Below, piece by piece: positions 8,441-16,021 of a DNA stretch of 18,828 bases. This DNA is from Deltaproteobacteria bacterium (GTDB lineage: Bacteria > Desulfobacterota > Syntrophia > Syntrophales > Smithellaceae). The DNA is taken from contig SBEK01000067.1 in assembly GCA_009668925.1 (NCBI GenBank), positions 1 to 18,828 on the forward strand, given 5' to 3'. A model generated the notes under the pieces. That model had not been told where the DNA came from, ran no database searches, and saw only the letters and a program-made list of their open reading frames with translations. The position numbers and the translations under genes are program-made. Position 1 is the first letter of the stretch. Each line of letters starts with the position of its first letter.

Positions 8441-8448
8441 AGAGGAGA
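8441..8448 (+). promoter_or_regulatory. Ribosome binding site that decides the HxlR start
   Basis: AGAGGAGA lies seven bases before the ATG at 8456. The in-frame ATGs at 8375 and 8429 have Shine-Dalgarno-like sequences only one or two bases away, too close to work well. Confidence 0.6.
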
Positions 8449-8455
8449 TAAATTG

Positions 8456-8848
8456 ATGAAAGTGCTGAAACCCGGTCAACCGATTGGCAGTTCCCGAACT
8501 GGACGCCCCATTATTGTCCTTCTCGAACTCCTGGGCAGGCGCTGGGCCCTGCGCATTCTCTGGGAGCTCAGTCAAAATGGCGCCAGCAGCTTCCGAGTCC
8601 TGCAAGATCACTGTGGCGGGATCTCCCCTACCGTTCTCAATGCCCGGCTCTATGAATTGCGCGAAGCCGGCATCATTGAACTTCGGGAAAGAGAAGGGTA
8701 TGTCATAACAAAAGAAGGCGTTAAATTGTGCGGCGTTGTCGAACAGCTGGATACCTGGGCCAGGGGATGGGCCAAACGAGAGGGCGTACCTGTTGCGAAG
8801 TGCACACCAAGAAAACCACAAAAGATCACGGGGAAGACCAAACCATGA
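8456..8848 (+). CDS. HxlR-family winged-helix transcriptional regulator
   Basis: A 130-residue DNA-binding protein. The MarR-like winged helix is clear: LLGRRWALRILWEL (25-38) corresponds to the family GGKW..IL..L motif, SSFRVLQDHCGGISPTVLNARLYELREAGII (44-74) covers the recognition helix, and EREGYVITKEGVKL (78-91) the wing. A helix VEQLDTWARGW (95-105) would serve dimerisation. HxlR proteins usually have a Cys just before the GGKW motif, which in some members senses aldehydes or quinones; here that position has no Cys, and the cysteines are 53, 92 and 116. Two VOC genes follow on the same strand after a 126-bp gap containing a strong inverted repeat, so it probably controls them. The C-terminal tail is basic. 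The effector is unknown. Confidence 0.85.
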   Translation: MKVLKPGQPIGSSRTGRPIIVLLELLGRRWALRILWELSQNGASSFRVLQDHCGGISPTVLNARLYELREAGIIELREREGYVITKEGVKLCGVVEQLDTWARGWAKREGVPVAKCTPRKPQKITGKTKP

Positions 8849-8896
8849 GTAGATCCGCCATTTGGGACGAAGCACATCATTGCCTGATGAGACACA

Positions 8897-8928
8897 TGGT
8901 GAAAACGAGACAAACCCCATTTTCACCA
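8897..8928 (+). repeat. 9-bp inverted repeat before the VOC genes
   Basis: TGGTGAAAA (8897-8905) and TTTTCACCA (8920-8928) are perfect arms around a 14-base loop, about 45 bp before the first VOC start. A smaller pair CATCA/TGATG (8875-8879, 8885-8889) precedes it. It may be an operator, an attenuator hairpin or an mRNA-processing site; its sequence is unlike the palindrome at 8348-8365. Confidence 0.45.
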
Positions 8929-8974
8929 GTCCCAAGCGGCTCCATCCCCTAAACCGCAGCAAGGAGAATTTGGT

Positions 8975-9373
8975 ATGGATTGTAATCTGCATCATGTTCA
9001 TCTGTTCGCATCCGACCTGGACGCAAGCCTCCGTTTTTACCGCGAGATGTTCGGTGCCAGGATTCTTTTCGACGAGACCGTGGCCGGCGTGCGCAATGTG
9101 ATGATCCAGATCGGCACAGGCCGAATCAACTTTTATGATCAAAAACCTCGCACAACCGGCCCCGGCGCCGTTCATCATCTCGGAATCTTTACGGATGATA
9201 TTGCCTCGGTGGTCGCCCATATGGAGGCCCGGGGATTTCATTTCCGGAACCCGGTCAGGGATTTCGGAGAGCTGAAGTACATCATGCTGGAAGGACCGGA
9301 TCGGGTGCTGATCGAGATTTTCGAGAACAAGGCCGAGGGGCGCAATCAAGAGGGCTCTGTCTTGGGCAAATGA
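8975..9373 (+). CDS. VOC-family (glyoxalase/dioxygenase-fold) protein 1
   Basis: A 132-residue metalloprotein of the vicinal oxygen chelate superfamily, made of two beta-alpha-beta-beta-beta units. Probable metal ligands are His7 (in LHHVHLFASDL), His68 (in VHHLGIFTDD) and Glu114 (in VLIEIF); these are placed by the family spacing. AAGGAGA (8961-8967) lies eight bases before the ATG. The length suits a single-domain homodimer such as glyoxalase I, methylmalonyl-CoA epimerase or a thiol transferase, but nothing in the sequence picks the reaction. The next gene is a close paralogue. With the HxlR gene upstream, a role in removing a reactive metabolite is plausible but inferred. Confidence 0.85.
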   Translation: MDCNLHHVHLFASDLDASLRFYREMFGARILFDETVAGVRNVMIQIGTGRINFYDQKPRTTGPGAVHHLGIFTDDIASVVAHMEARGFHFRNPVRDFGELKYIMLEGPDRVLIEIFENKAEGRNQEGSVLGK

Positions 9374-9418
9374 CTTTCGCGAGTCAACGAGTCCCATCCG
9401 GAAGAAAGGAAAACGGCA

Positions 9419-9814
9419 ATGAATCACATTCATCACGTCCATCTCTTTGCATCGAACCTGGAGAAGAGCCTGGACTTTTACAAAGAGGCCTTTGGAGGCA
9501 AAATCATCCTTGATGAGGATATGGCCGGGGCCCGCAACATTTTCATGAGAATCGGCACAGGCCGTATTCACTTTTACGACCAGGCTCCCAAATATCCGGT
9601 GAGGGGGAATATTCATCACTTCGGGATCCAGACGGATGACATTGAAGGTGTTGTAAAAAAACTCAAGGCGATGGGAGTGGCTTTCGCGAAGGAAATAGTT
9701 GATCTGGGGTCATGGAAGTACATCATGGTCCCTGCACCCGACCATGTACTCATCGAACTGTTTCAGGTGGACAAGTCGCAGATGCCGGAGGACAGAAGAA
9801 GCTATTTCGATTGA
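9419..9814 (+). CDS. VOC-family (glyoxalase/dioxygenase-fold) protein 2
   Basis: A 131-residue paralogue of the preceding gene, roughly half identical by eye over the first 116 residues, with shared blocks HHVHLFAS, IGTGRI, FYDQ and TDDI. The metal-ligand set is kept: His6, His67 and Glu113. GAAAGGA-type purines (9404-9410) lie eight bases before the ATG, and the gap from the first copy is 45 bp, so the two are cotranscribed. Differences cluster at the loop around residues 56-64 and at 88-97, which in VOC proteins often line the substrate pocket. They may therefore be heterodimer partners or have different substrates. The C-terminus (QMPEDRRSYFD) is unrelated to that of copy 1. Confidence 0.85.
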   Translation: MNHIHHVHLFASNLEKSLDFYKEAFGGKIILDEDMAGARNIFMRIGTGRIHFYDQAPKYPVRGNIHHFGIQTDDIEGVVKKLKAMGVAFAKEIVDLGSWKYIMVPAPDHVLIELFQVDKSQMPEDRRSYFD

Positions 9815-9828
9815 GAAAAGCAATAGGG

Positions 9829-9854
9829 GTCAAATCTTTATTCTTGACATTTGG
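9829..9854 (+). repeat. Short interspersed repeat, copy A
   Basis: The 26-base stretch starting GTCAAATCTTTATTCTTGAC matches the one at 14572-14597 in 21 of 26 positions, same orientation. It is noncoding, just after VOC gene 2. It resembles the GGGTCAAATCTTT...TTGACA sequences that I recall around REP-associated Y1 transposases in related anaerobes, but no transposase is present. Confidence 0.45.
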
Positions 9855-9906
9855 AAGCATCTTGAATCTGAAGCCACCAGTTCCTTAGTTCGAACCGCCG
9901 GCAACT

Positions 9907-9928
9907 AAAAAAGGCTGCGCCTATTTTT
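9907..9928. terminator. Bidirectional terminator between VOC 2 and MFS genes
   Basis: AGGC (9912-9915) and GCCT (9919-9922) form a short stem around TGC, flanked by six A (9907-9912) on the left and TATTTTT on the right, so each strand ends in a U-rich tail. It overlaps the MFS stop codon (9921-9923). The GC stem is short, so efficiency is uncertain. Confidence 0.5.
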
Positions 9929-11219
9929 CCGCCTCGAGACAGGCGCCTTTCACGCGTTCGGCATCCGCCGCGTAATGGCGCGACGAAATCCAGTAGAAAA
10001 GGCCGGCCAAAAGGCCGCAGCACGAAGCAAGCGTCAGAGCCACCTGCAGACCGGCCGCGCCGCCGCCGAGATAATCGGAAATTGCGCCGACAATGACGGG
10101 CCCCCAGGCTCCGCCCAAGACATACTGGGCGAGGATCGCCATGCCCCAGACGCTGCTCTTCTGACCGGGATGGACTACGTCCTGCGTGACGGCGCCGAGA
10201 GCGGGCACGCTCATGACCGCAAATACGCCGAATAAAATCCCCATTACAAGCCCCGGACCTTTGAGCTCCAGAAGATAAGCGAAAAGCAGAGATACCGAGG
10301 CCAGCGATATGGTCAGCGCGGCCAGCATCATCCGCCCGCGGGGATTTCTCTTCTGCCACCAGTCGGCCAGGAAACCTCCGGCGAGAGCGCCGAAGATCGC
10401 CATAATTCCGATCAGCCCGACCAGCAAACCGGCCTTGTCTTCTCTCACGCCGTGGGATCGCATGATAAATGCCGGGCCCCAGACCAGAAAAGAAAAGACC
10501 ATGATCTGCATCATCCCGTAGCCGATATAGAGCCATTTCAGCGTGGGAATCCGGAAAAGCGACAGCGCGGAAGAGAAAAAATTTTTCTGACGCCCTTCCT
10601 CGTCCAGTTCCCGGACCGTCTTGTAGTCGCGGAGGAAAAAAGCGCAGACGCCCAGCAGGACGCCGGGAATGGCGAAGACGTAAAAAGGCGTACGCCAGCC
10701 GCCGCAATGGACCGATAGATAGCCTCCCAAAACCACGCCAGCGGCGCTGCCCAGCGGAATCGCCAGATTGAAGACACCCAGCACTCTGCCGCGCACCTGC
10801 TCCGGATAGGCTCCCGTAATCATCGCCGTGCCGGCGGCGGCAAAACCCGCTTCTCCCACGCCCACGATCATGCGCGGAAACAGCACGCCCAGAAAACTCC
10901 GGCCCAGCCCCGTAATGAACGTAAAGCCGCTCCAGATCAGCGCCATGATTCCCAGAGCCTTCCGCCGGCTCCAGCGGTCGGCGGCAAACGCAATCGGCAA
11001 TGAGCAAAGCGCAATGCTCATCAGAAACACGGTCTGGATCGTGCCGGCCTGAGTGTCGCTTAAGCCCAGATCGGCCTTCATCACTTCCTGCACCGCCGAA
11101 AGAACCTGCCGGTCCATGTAGTTGACCATGTAAAGCAGCATGCAGACGAGCAGAATCATGTGGGCGCCCGACCCGCCCGACGAGAATTTTCCGTCATTTT
11201 GCATCGTCTTTTCGGCCAT
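9921..11219 (-). CDS. Spinster-like major facilitator superfamily transporter
   Basis: A 432-residue inner-membrane secondary transporter with about twelve membrane segments. TM1 carries MVNYMDRQVLSAV (31-43); the loop after TM2 has the MFS motif A variant DRWSRRKALG (81-90); TM4 has RMIVGVGEAGF (116-126) followed by PEQVRGRVLGVF (139-150). These are typical of the Spns/Spinster-like branch and related bacterial acid transporters. The ATG at 11219 is preceded by GGGAGGA (minus strand, 11228-11234), nine bases away; an upstream TTG in frame at 11246 is rejected because it lies before this ribosome site. It is the last gene of the leftward operon, 27 bp after the aldolase-family gene, and most likely imports that pathway's substrate, an organic or sugar acid. 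Confidence 0.85.
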   Translation of the reverse strand: MAEKTMQNDGKFSSGGSGAHMILLVCMLLYMVNYMDRQVLSAVQEVMKADLGLSDTQAGTIQTVFLMSIALCSLPIAFAADRWSRRKALGIMALIWSGFTFITGLGRSFLGVLFPRMIVGVGEAGFAAAGTAMITGAYPEQVRGRVLGVFNLAIPLGSAAGVVLGGYLSVHCGGWRTPFYVFAIPGVLLGVCAFFLRDYKTVRELDEEGRQKNFFSSALSLFRIPTLKWLYIGYGMMQIMVFSFLVWGPAFIMRSHGVREDKAGLLVGLIGIMAIFGALAGGFLADWWQKRNPRGRMMLAALTISLASVSLLFAYLLELKGPGLVMGILFGVFAVMSVPALGAVTQDVVHPGQKSSVWGMAILAQYVLGGAWGPVIVGAISDYLGGGAAGLQVALTLASCCGLLAGLFYWISSRHYAADAERVKGACLEAEK

Positions 11220-11246
11220 AGGAAATGTCCTCCCTCGAGGTATCAA

Positions 11247-12221
11247 TCAGGTCAATTTGACTTCGGATAAAATGCGATAAATGGCTTCCCGGTCCCCATC
11301 GGCAAGTTGCGGCAGGGGGCTTCTCACGCGGGCCGAGATGGGATGCCCCAACTGGCGAAGCGTCTCCTTGATGACGGCATGGCGCGAGCGGTTCTTTTTT
11401 TTCATCGGCACCGGCAGACGGCTCACGGCGCCGTAAGCGATTTTCTGAAAGCCCGCGGAAAGGCCGAAGGTATTGAGAAAAGGCAGGAGACCCTGAATGC
11501 GCTTTTGCAGGGAGCAGGCAAGCTCCTTCTGGCCCGACTTCCAGGCGTTGTAGCAGCCGACGACCAGTGCCGGAGCAAAAGAAGGAATCTGGCAAATCGC
11601 GCCGCTTCCGCCCATGGAGAGAACCGATAAAAGCGACAGGCTGTTGCCCGAGAAGAGCGCAAAATCCTTGTCGCTTGTTGCTTCGAGATGTTTGCGGATG
11701 TCGATCAGACTGAGCGAGCTTTCCTTGGCGCCGCACAGGTTGTCCAGAGAAAAAAGCCGGGTCAATTCTTCATTGGAAAAGAAATGCCCCGTCATTTGCG
11801 GATAATGATAATAAAAGATGGGCTTTGCGGAAAGGACACAGAGGCGCCGGTAAAGAGAAAGCACGTCTTCGAACGGGAGCGGATAATACGTGGGCAACAC
11901 GACCAGAAAACCGTCAATCTTTTCCCGTCCGGCAATTTCGATGAATGCAGCGTTCTCCTGCAGGCTCGCAAACCCCACTCCGGCCAGAATCTTCAGACGC
12001 TCTCCGGCTTCCTGGGCCGCCGCCCGGATGATCTGCATCCTCTCTTCGAAAGTGAAATAGGGAAACTCGCCGCCGCTGCCCAGGATCAAGAGCCCGTGGC
12101 ATCCCTCATCCGCATAGAAATTCACCAGATGCCGGAGTCCCGCCAGGTCAATACTTTCATCTTCATTAAGCGGCGTAGGGACGACGGTGTAAATGCCCTG
12201 AAACTGTTCTCTGATCGTCAT
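11247..12221 (-). CDS. DHDPS/N-acetylneuraminate lyase superfamily aldolase or lyase
   Basis: A class I (Schiff-base) TIM-barrel enzyme of 324 residues, family DapA/NanA/KDG aldolase. The catalytic lysine is Lys166 in GAKESS, and the assisting tyrosine is Tyr138 in FYYHYP; the 28-residue spacing matches E. coli DapA (Tyr133-Lys161). The phosphate/carboxylate loop is GSGGEF (48-53) where DapA has GTTGES, so the pyruvate-end pocket is broadly kept but altered. The C-terminus is about 30 residues longer than DapA. GGGAG precedes the ATG by seven bases. It lies between an altronate-dehydratase-like pair and an MFS transporter, which argues for cleavage or dehydration of a 2-keto-3-deoxy acid rather than lysine synthesis. 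The substrate cannot be named. Confidence 0.85.
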   Translation of the reverse strand: MTIREQFQGIYTVVPTPLNEDESIDLAGLRHLVNFYADEGCHGLLILGSGGEFPYFTFEERMQIIRAAAQEAGERLKILAGVGFASLQENAAFIEIAGREKIDGFLVVLPTYYPLPFEDVLSLYRRLCVLSAKPIFYYHYPQMTGHFFSNEELTRLFSLDNLCGAKESSLSLIDIRKHLEATSDKDFALFSGNSLSLLSVLSMGGSGAICQIPSFAPALVVGCYNAWKSGQKELACSLQKRIQGLLPFLNTFGLSAGFQKIAYGAVSRLPVPMKKKNRSRHAVIKETLRQLGHPISARVRSPLPQLADGDREAIYRILSEVKLT

Positions 12222-12301
12222 AATTCACTCCCTGAGACAGTTCTTGTTTCTCGAAGGACAATTGGCGATCCGGTCTCCTTACGGCTTGCGCCGCAGGCAA
12301 T

Positions 12302-13459
12302 TCAAAACGCCGGCGTCTGCGTATAAAGGCAGACGATCCCTTCCTGCTGGTTTACCTCCGCTTGGGTCGGTTCGCCGCCGAGCACGCTGAGAATTTTTTC
12401 GATGATCCGGTCGCCGACGGTCTGCATCGTCGTCCCTTCCAGAATCACACCGGCATTGATGTCCATGTCATCTTCCATGTGCCGGTATAGTTTGCTGTTG
12501 CTGGCCACTTTCAGAACCGGCACGATCGGATGGCCGATGGGATTGCCCCGGCCTGTTGTAAAGATCATAATCTGGCAACCGGCCGCCGCGACGCCCGTCA
12601 TGGATTCCATGTCGTAGCCCGGCGCGTCCATCAGGACGACGCCCTTTTGGGCCGGGGGCGTCCCGTAGTCGACGACTTCCGTGATGGGGCGGCTTCCCGC
12701 CTTGGCAATGCAGCCCAGAGATTTTTCGCGGATCGACGTCATTCCGCCGTCCATGTTTCCCGGTGAAATGACATACGGTGCAAAGGGGCCCAGGAGATCA
12801 TGCGTCAGCTTCTCCGCCTGAGCCACCATCCGGGAGATCTTCTCCGCGACCCCGGCATTGCAGGCGCGCCGCTCCAGGATATGGCTGGTGCCGATCATTT
12901 CCGTATTTTCCGTGAGGATAACCGTTCCGCCCTGGTCCACGAGCCAGTCCGAAGCGAGCCCGACACTCGGATTGGCCGTGATGCCCGAAAACGCATCGGA
13001 CCCGCCGCATTCCAGACCCATAATGATGCTCGCGAGCGGAATCGGTTTTCGCTCGAGGCGCGCGGCATCGGCGATCATACGGCGGACAATTTCAATGCCC
13101 CTGGCCGTCGATTTTTTCGTCCCGCCTTGTTCCTGAATATTAAAGTATTCAACCGGCCTTCCCGACGCGGCAATGGCAGCGGCCAGGACATCGGCCTTAA
13201 TGACTTCGCAGCCCAGGCCCACGACGAGAGCCGCCGCGACATTGGGATGACTGCCCAGATTGGCCAGGGTCCGTGTGTGCATGGCAACCTCAATCGCCCG
13301 TCCGCAGCCGTGGCCGTGATAAAGAGGCACCGCCTGGGGGACGGCCCGGCAGATGCCGGCCACAACACCATTGGCGCAGGCGACGGCCGGAATCACCACG
13401 ACATGATTGCGAATGCCCGCCGCACCGTTTGGCCGCTCGTAACCGGAAAAAGTCTTCAT
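12302..13459 (-). CDS. UxaA-family dehydratase/lyase, large subunit (altronate dehydratase / SuyB-like)
   Basis: The large catalytic domain of the altronate/galactarate dehydratase family, 385 residues. These enzymes remove water, or sulfite in sulfolactate sulfo-lyase, from alpha-hydroxy acids. Signatures are HGHGCGR (48-54), GLGCEVIKAD (81-90), GLECGGSDAFSGITANPSVG (148-167), PGNMDGGMTSIREKSLGC (233-250) and GRGNPIGHP (303-311). Cys52, Cys84, Cys151 and Cys295 are candidates for metal binding. The ATG at 13459 overlaps the stop of the small-subunit gene by four bases (ATGA), with AGGGG upstream; an extended TTG or GTG-type start 17 codons earlier is rejected. E. coli UxaA fuses both parts in about 495 residues, while SuyAB is split with sizes close to those here. 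The substrate remains open. Confidence 0.85.
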   Translation of the reverse strand: MKTFSGYERPNGAAGIRNHVVVIPAVACANGVVAGICRAVPQAVPLYHGHGCGRAIEVAMHTRTLANLGSHPNVAAALVVGLGCEVIKADVLAAAIAASGRPVEYFNIQEQGGTKKSTARGIEIVRRMIADAARLERKPIPLASIIMGLECGGSDAFSGITANPSVGLASDWLVDQGGTVILTENTEMIGTSHILERRACNAGVAEKISRMVAQAEKLTHDLLGPFAPYVISPGNMDGGMTSIREKSLGCIAKAGSRPITEVVDYGTPPAQKGVVLMDAPGYDMESMTGVAAAGCQIMIFTTGRGNPIGHPIVPVLKVASNSKLYRHMEDDMDINAGVILEGTTMQTVGDRIIEKILSVLGGEPTQAEVNQQEGIVCLYTQTPAF

Positions 13460-13734
13460 AGCGCCTGCCCCTTTTTTTGTTCGATATCGAGATTGTGGGT
13501 ATGAATCCAATCGCCTCGCCGGACAAATATCTTCGTCTCGCCGATGGACTCGCCGTACTTGATGACGTCCGCGCCCCGGGGAATATCCGTAAGCGCTATC
13601 TTGTGACTGTAAGGAATATCGGAAAGAACGGTTAATGCGCTTCCATCGGGCAGGGAGAGGGTTTCACCTTTGGCCAGGTCCCTGAGCGCCACGGCCACGT
13701 TGTCCCGGGAATGGATGATGATTAGCGTGGACAT
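13456..13734 (-). CDS. UxaA-family dehydratase/lyase, small subunit (SAF domain; SuyA-like)
   Basis: A 92-residue SAF-domain protein matching the N-terminal part of altronate dehydratase. The family core is clear: HSRDNVAVALRDLAKG, then IPYSHKIALTDIPRGADVIKYGESIG, ending in HTHNL. It should associate with the large subunit encoded next, whose ATG overlaps this stop by four bases. Two starts are possible: an ATG at 13743 directly abutting AAGGAGGA, and the ATG at 13734 about ten bases after it. The second has workable spacing and is chosen. It is the first gene of the leftward operon, about 70 bp after a strong promoter with an overlapping palindrome. Confidence 0.82.
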   Translation of the reverse strand: MSTLIIIHSRDNVAVALRDLAKGETLSLPDGSALTVLSDIPYSHKIALTDIPRGADVIKYGESIGETKIFVRRGDWIHTHNLDIEQKKGQAL

Positions 13735-13743
13735 CGTAAACAT

Positions 13744-13751
13744 TCCTCCTT
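13744..13751 (-). promoter_or_regulatory. Ribosome binding site of the SAF subunit gene
   Basis: AAGGAGGA on the minus strand touches one ATG (13743) and lies about ten bases before the next (13734). This spacing favours the downstream ATG. Confidence 0.55.
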
Positions 13752-13805
13752 CGTTTATGGGAAAAGACTATTATTATCGAAGCCGGCCGCAACCTGAGGC
13801 TGCAT

Positions 13806-13826
13806 AAAGATAACAGCGTTATTTTT
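13806..13826. promoter_or_regulatory. Palindromic operator candidate over the uxaA-type promoter
   Basis: ATAAC-AGC-GTTAT (13810-13822) has perfect 5-bp arms and extends to 21 bp with one further mismatch. It covers the -10 and part of the spacer of the leftward promoter, the classic position for repression. It differs from the palindrome in front of the nearby TetR gene, so another regulator may be involved. Confidence 0.55.
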
Positions 13827-13835
13827 ATATGTCAA
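13807..13835 (-). promoter_or_regulatory. Strong sigma70-type promoter of the uxaA-type operon
   Basis: On the minus strand TTGACA (13835-13830) is followed after exactly 17 bp by TATCTT (13812-13807), five of six matches to the -10 consensus. It points at the SAF gene about 70 bp away and lies 45 bp beyond the end of the TetR gene. Confidence 0.75.
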
Positions 13836-13880
13836 GCGTTTTAAGAATCCGCGACATCATGGCCGGCAGCCGCGGGGAAG

Positions 13881-14543
13881 TTATTTATGATTCCGCCGGC
13901 GGCCGCAGGCCGGCTGGAAAAGAGTGAGAACACGGTCCGCCAGGGCGTCGAGAATTTCCTCCGGATGGTCGTGCAGACCGTCCAGGATGGCGTTATTGTA
14001 CAAAGAGACAATGCCGTGCATGGCGGTGATCCAGAGTATATACTGGAATTGGACGTCGCCGCGTCTCACGACCCGGTGGCGCACAGCCATCTCTTCCATG
14101 AGTTGATGGCCGTAGTCGATGAGGCGCTTCGATGCCGCCACAACCTCCCCGGCCACGTTCTCCAGGGGCGTCCCGGCGAACTTGTCGTACATCGGCATAT
14201 CCATCGTCAGCATGATTTTATAATACTGCGGGTTCGACACGGCAAAGTGAATAAAGGCTCTGGTGACGGCCCGCATCCTTAAGAACGGATCTTTCCTGCG
14301 GCCGGCGGCCCGGCAGATCTCTTCATAAAGAATGTCGAAGCCCCGGGCGCGGGCCTTGAGATAAATCTCTTCCTTGCTGGCATAGTAGTTATAGATGGGG
14401 GTCGCCGTGGTCCCGAGACGCTTGGCCAGACTCCTCATGCTGAAACCTTCCAAGCCGTGCTCCGAGATGATCGTGAGCGCATTGTCGAGGATGTTCTGCT
14501 TGATGGTTTCAATCTTTCCGGTTGTTTGGGGAAGTCGGGGCAT
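13881..14543 (-). CDS. TetR/AcrR-family transcriptional regulator
   Basis: A 220-residue dimeric repressor. The N-terminal helix-turn-helix spans roughly 31-60: GLEGFSMRSLAKRLGTTATPIYNYYASKEEI, with the family's YxxYxSKE pattern. The ligand domain (about 75-210) ends with ILWITAMHGIVSLYNN, the WHG-type C-terminal pattern. The start is supported by GGAGA seven bases upstream. A 21-bp palindrome at 14552-14572 lies directly before it, which suggests autoregulation. It is read after the HtrA gene (63-bp gap) and before the uxaA-type operon on the same strand. Given its neighbours, possible ligands are acyl-CoAs or the operon's hydroxy-acid; the sequence does not decide. Confidence 0.88.
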   Translation of the reverse strand: MPRLPQTTGKIETIKQNILDNALTIISEHGLEGFSMRSLAKRLGTTATPIYNYYASKEEIYLKARARGFDILYEEICRAAGRRKDPFLRMRAVTRAFIHFAVSNPQYYKIMLTMDMPMYDKFAGTPLENVAGEVVAASKRLIDYGHQLMEEMAVRHRVVRRGDVQFQYILWITAMHGIVSLYNNAILDGLHDHPEEILDALADRVLTLFQPACGRRRNHK

Positions 14544-14551
14544 AAACGAAT

Positions 14552-14572
14552 CTCCGATTGGCCGAAGCGGAG
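14552..14572. promoter_or_regulatory. Candidate TetR operator
   Basis: The 21-bp near-palindrome CTCCGATTGGCCGAAGCGGAG has eight of ten base pairs symmetric. It ends nine bases before the TetR start codon, overlapping its leader and ribosome site. Position and size fit TetR-family operators. Confidence 0.55.
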
Positions 14573-14597
14573 TTAAATCCTTATTGTTGACCTTTGA
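14572..14597 (+). repeat. Short interspersed repeat, copy B
   Basis: The sequence starting GTTAAATCCTTATTGTTGAC matches 9829-9854 at 21 of 26 positions in the same orientation. It lies in the HtrA-TetR gap. A direct TGACC repeat (14588-14592 and 14595-14599, spacer TT) sits at its right end. Confidence 0.4.
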
Positions 14598-14606
14598 CCT
14601 CTATCT

Positions 14607-15734
<1,128 letters not shown>

Positions 15735-15955
15735 AAATCCTTCCTTTCCTTGCTCCTTGCTCCACCTCAGGCGAACGGACCGGATATCTCCCGCGGCTGA
15801 AACGGACGGAGCTTTCTCCAGGCAATGCTTATATCATAATGACCCGACGAAAGACAGGCCAGCGCATCTCTGCGCAAATGAAGAAGCAGCCCGGGAATGA
15901 TCGGCAGCGGATGCCCCAAACGCCTTTCGACAACATGACACTGCCGACAAATTGA
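15735..15955. other. Divergent gap between HtrA and thioesterase, with a possible small gene
   Basis: A minus-strand frame (ATG at 15979, stop at 15767, 70 codons) ends 32 bp before the HtrA start. It would encode a basic peptide with CQSICRQC near the start and LPIIPGLLLHLRRDALACL in the middle. GGAG is only three bases before its ATG, and the ATG overlaps the -10 of the divergent thioesterase promoter. It looks somewhat protein-like but resembles no family I know. No other gene is seen here. Confidence 0.25.
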
Positions 15956-15984
15956 TTGACACCCCCGTGCCTTCCCCATATACT
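15956..15984 (+). promoter_or_regulatory. Near-consensus promoter of the thioesterase gene
   Basis: TTGACA (15956-15961), a 17-bp spacer and TATACT (15979-15984): five of six at the -10 and six of six at the -35. Transcription would start near 15991, about 30 bases before the start codon. Confidence 0.75.
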
Positions 15985-16021
15985 CCGCGCATCATTACCA
16001 TTATGCGTCATGCAGGAGACC

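Noticed and set aside
8348..9619. 423-codon minus-strand open frame across the HxlR and VOC region
   Set aside because: It lies antisense to three well-supported genes, runs through their intergenic gaps, has no family resemblance, and is explained by codon bias of the sense genes.
11220..11246. TTG start for the MFS gene nine codons upstream
   Set aside because: It lies upstream of the strong GGGAGGA site, which is well spaced for the ATG at 11219.
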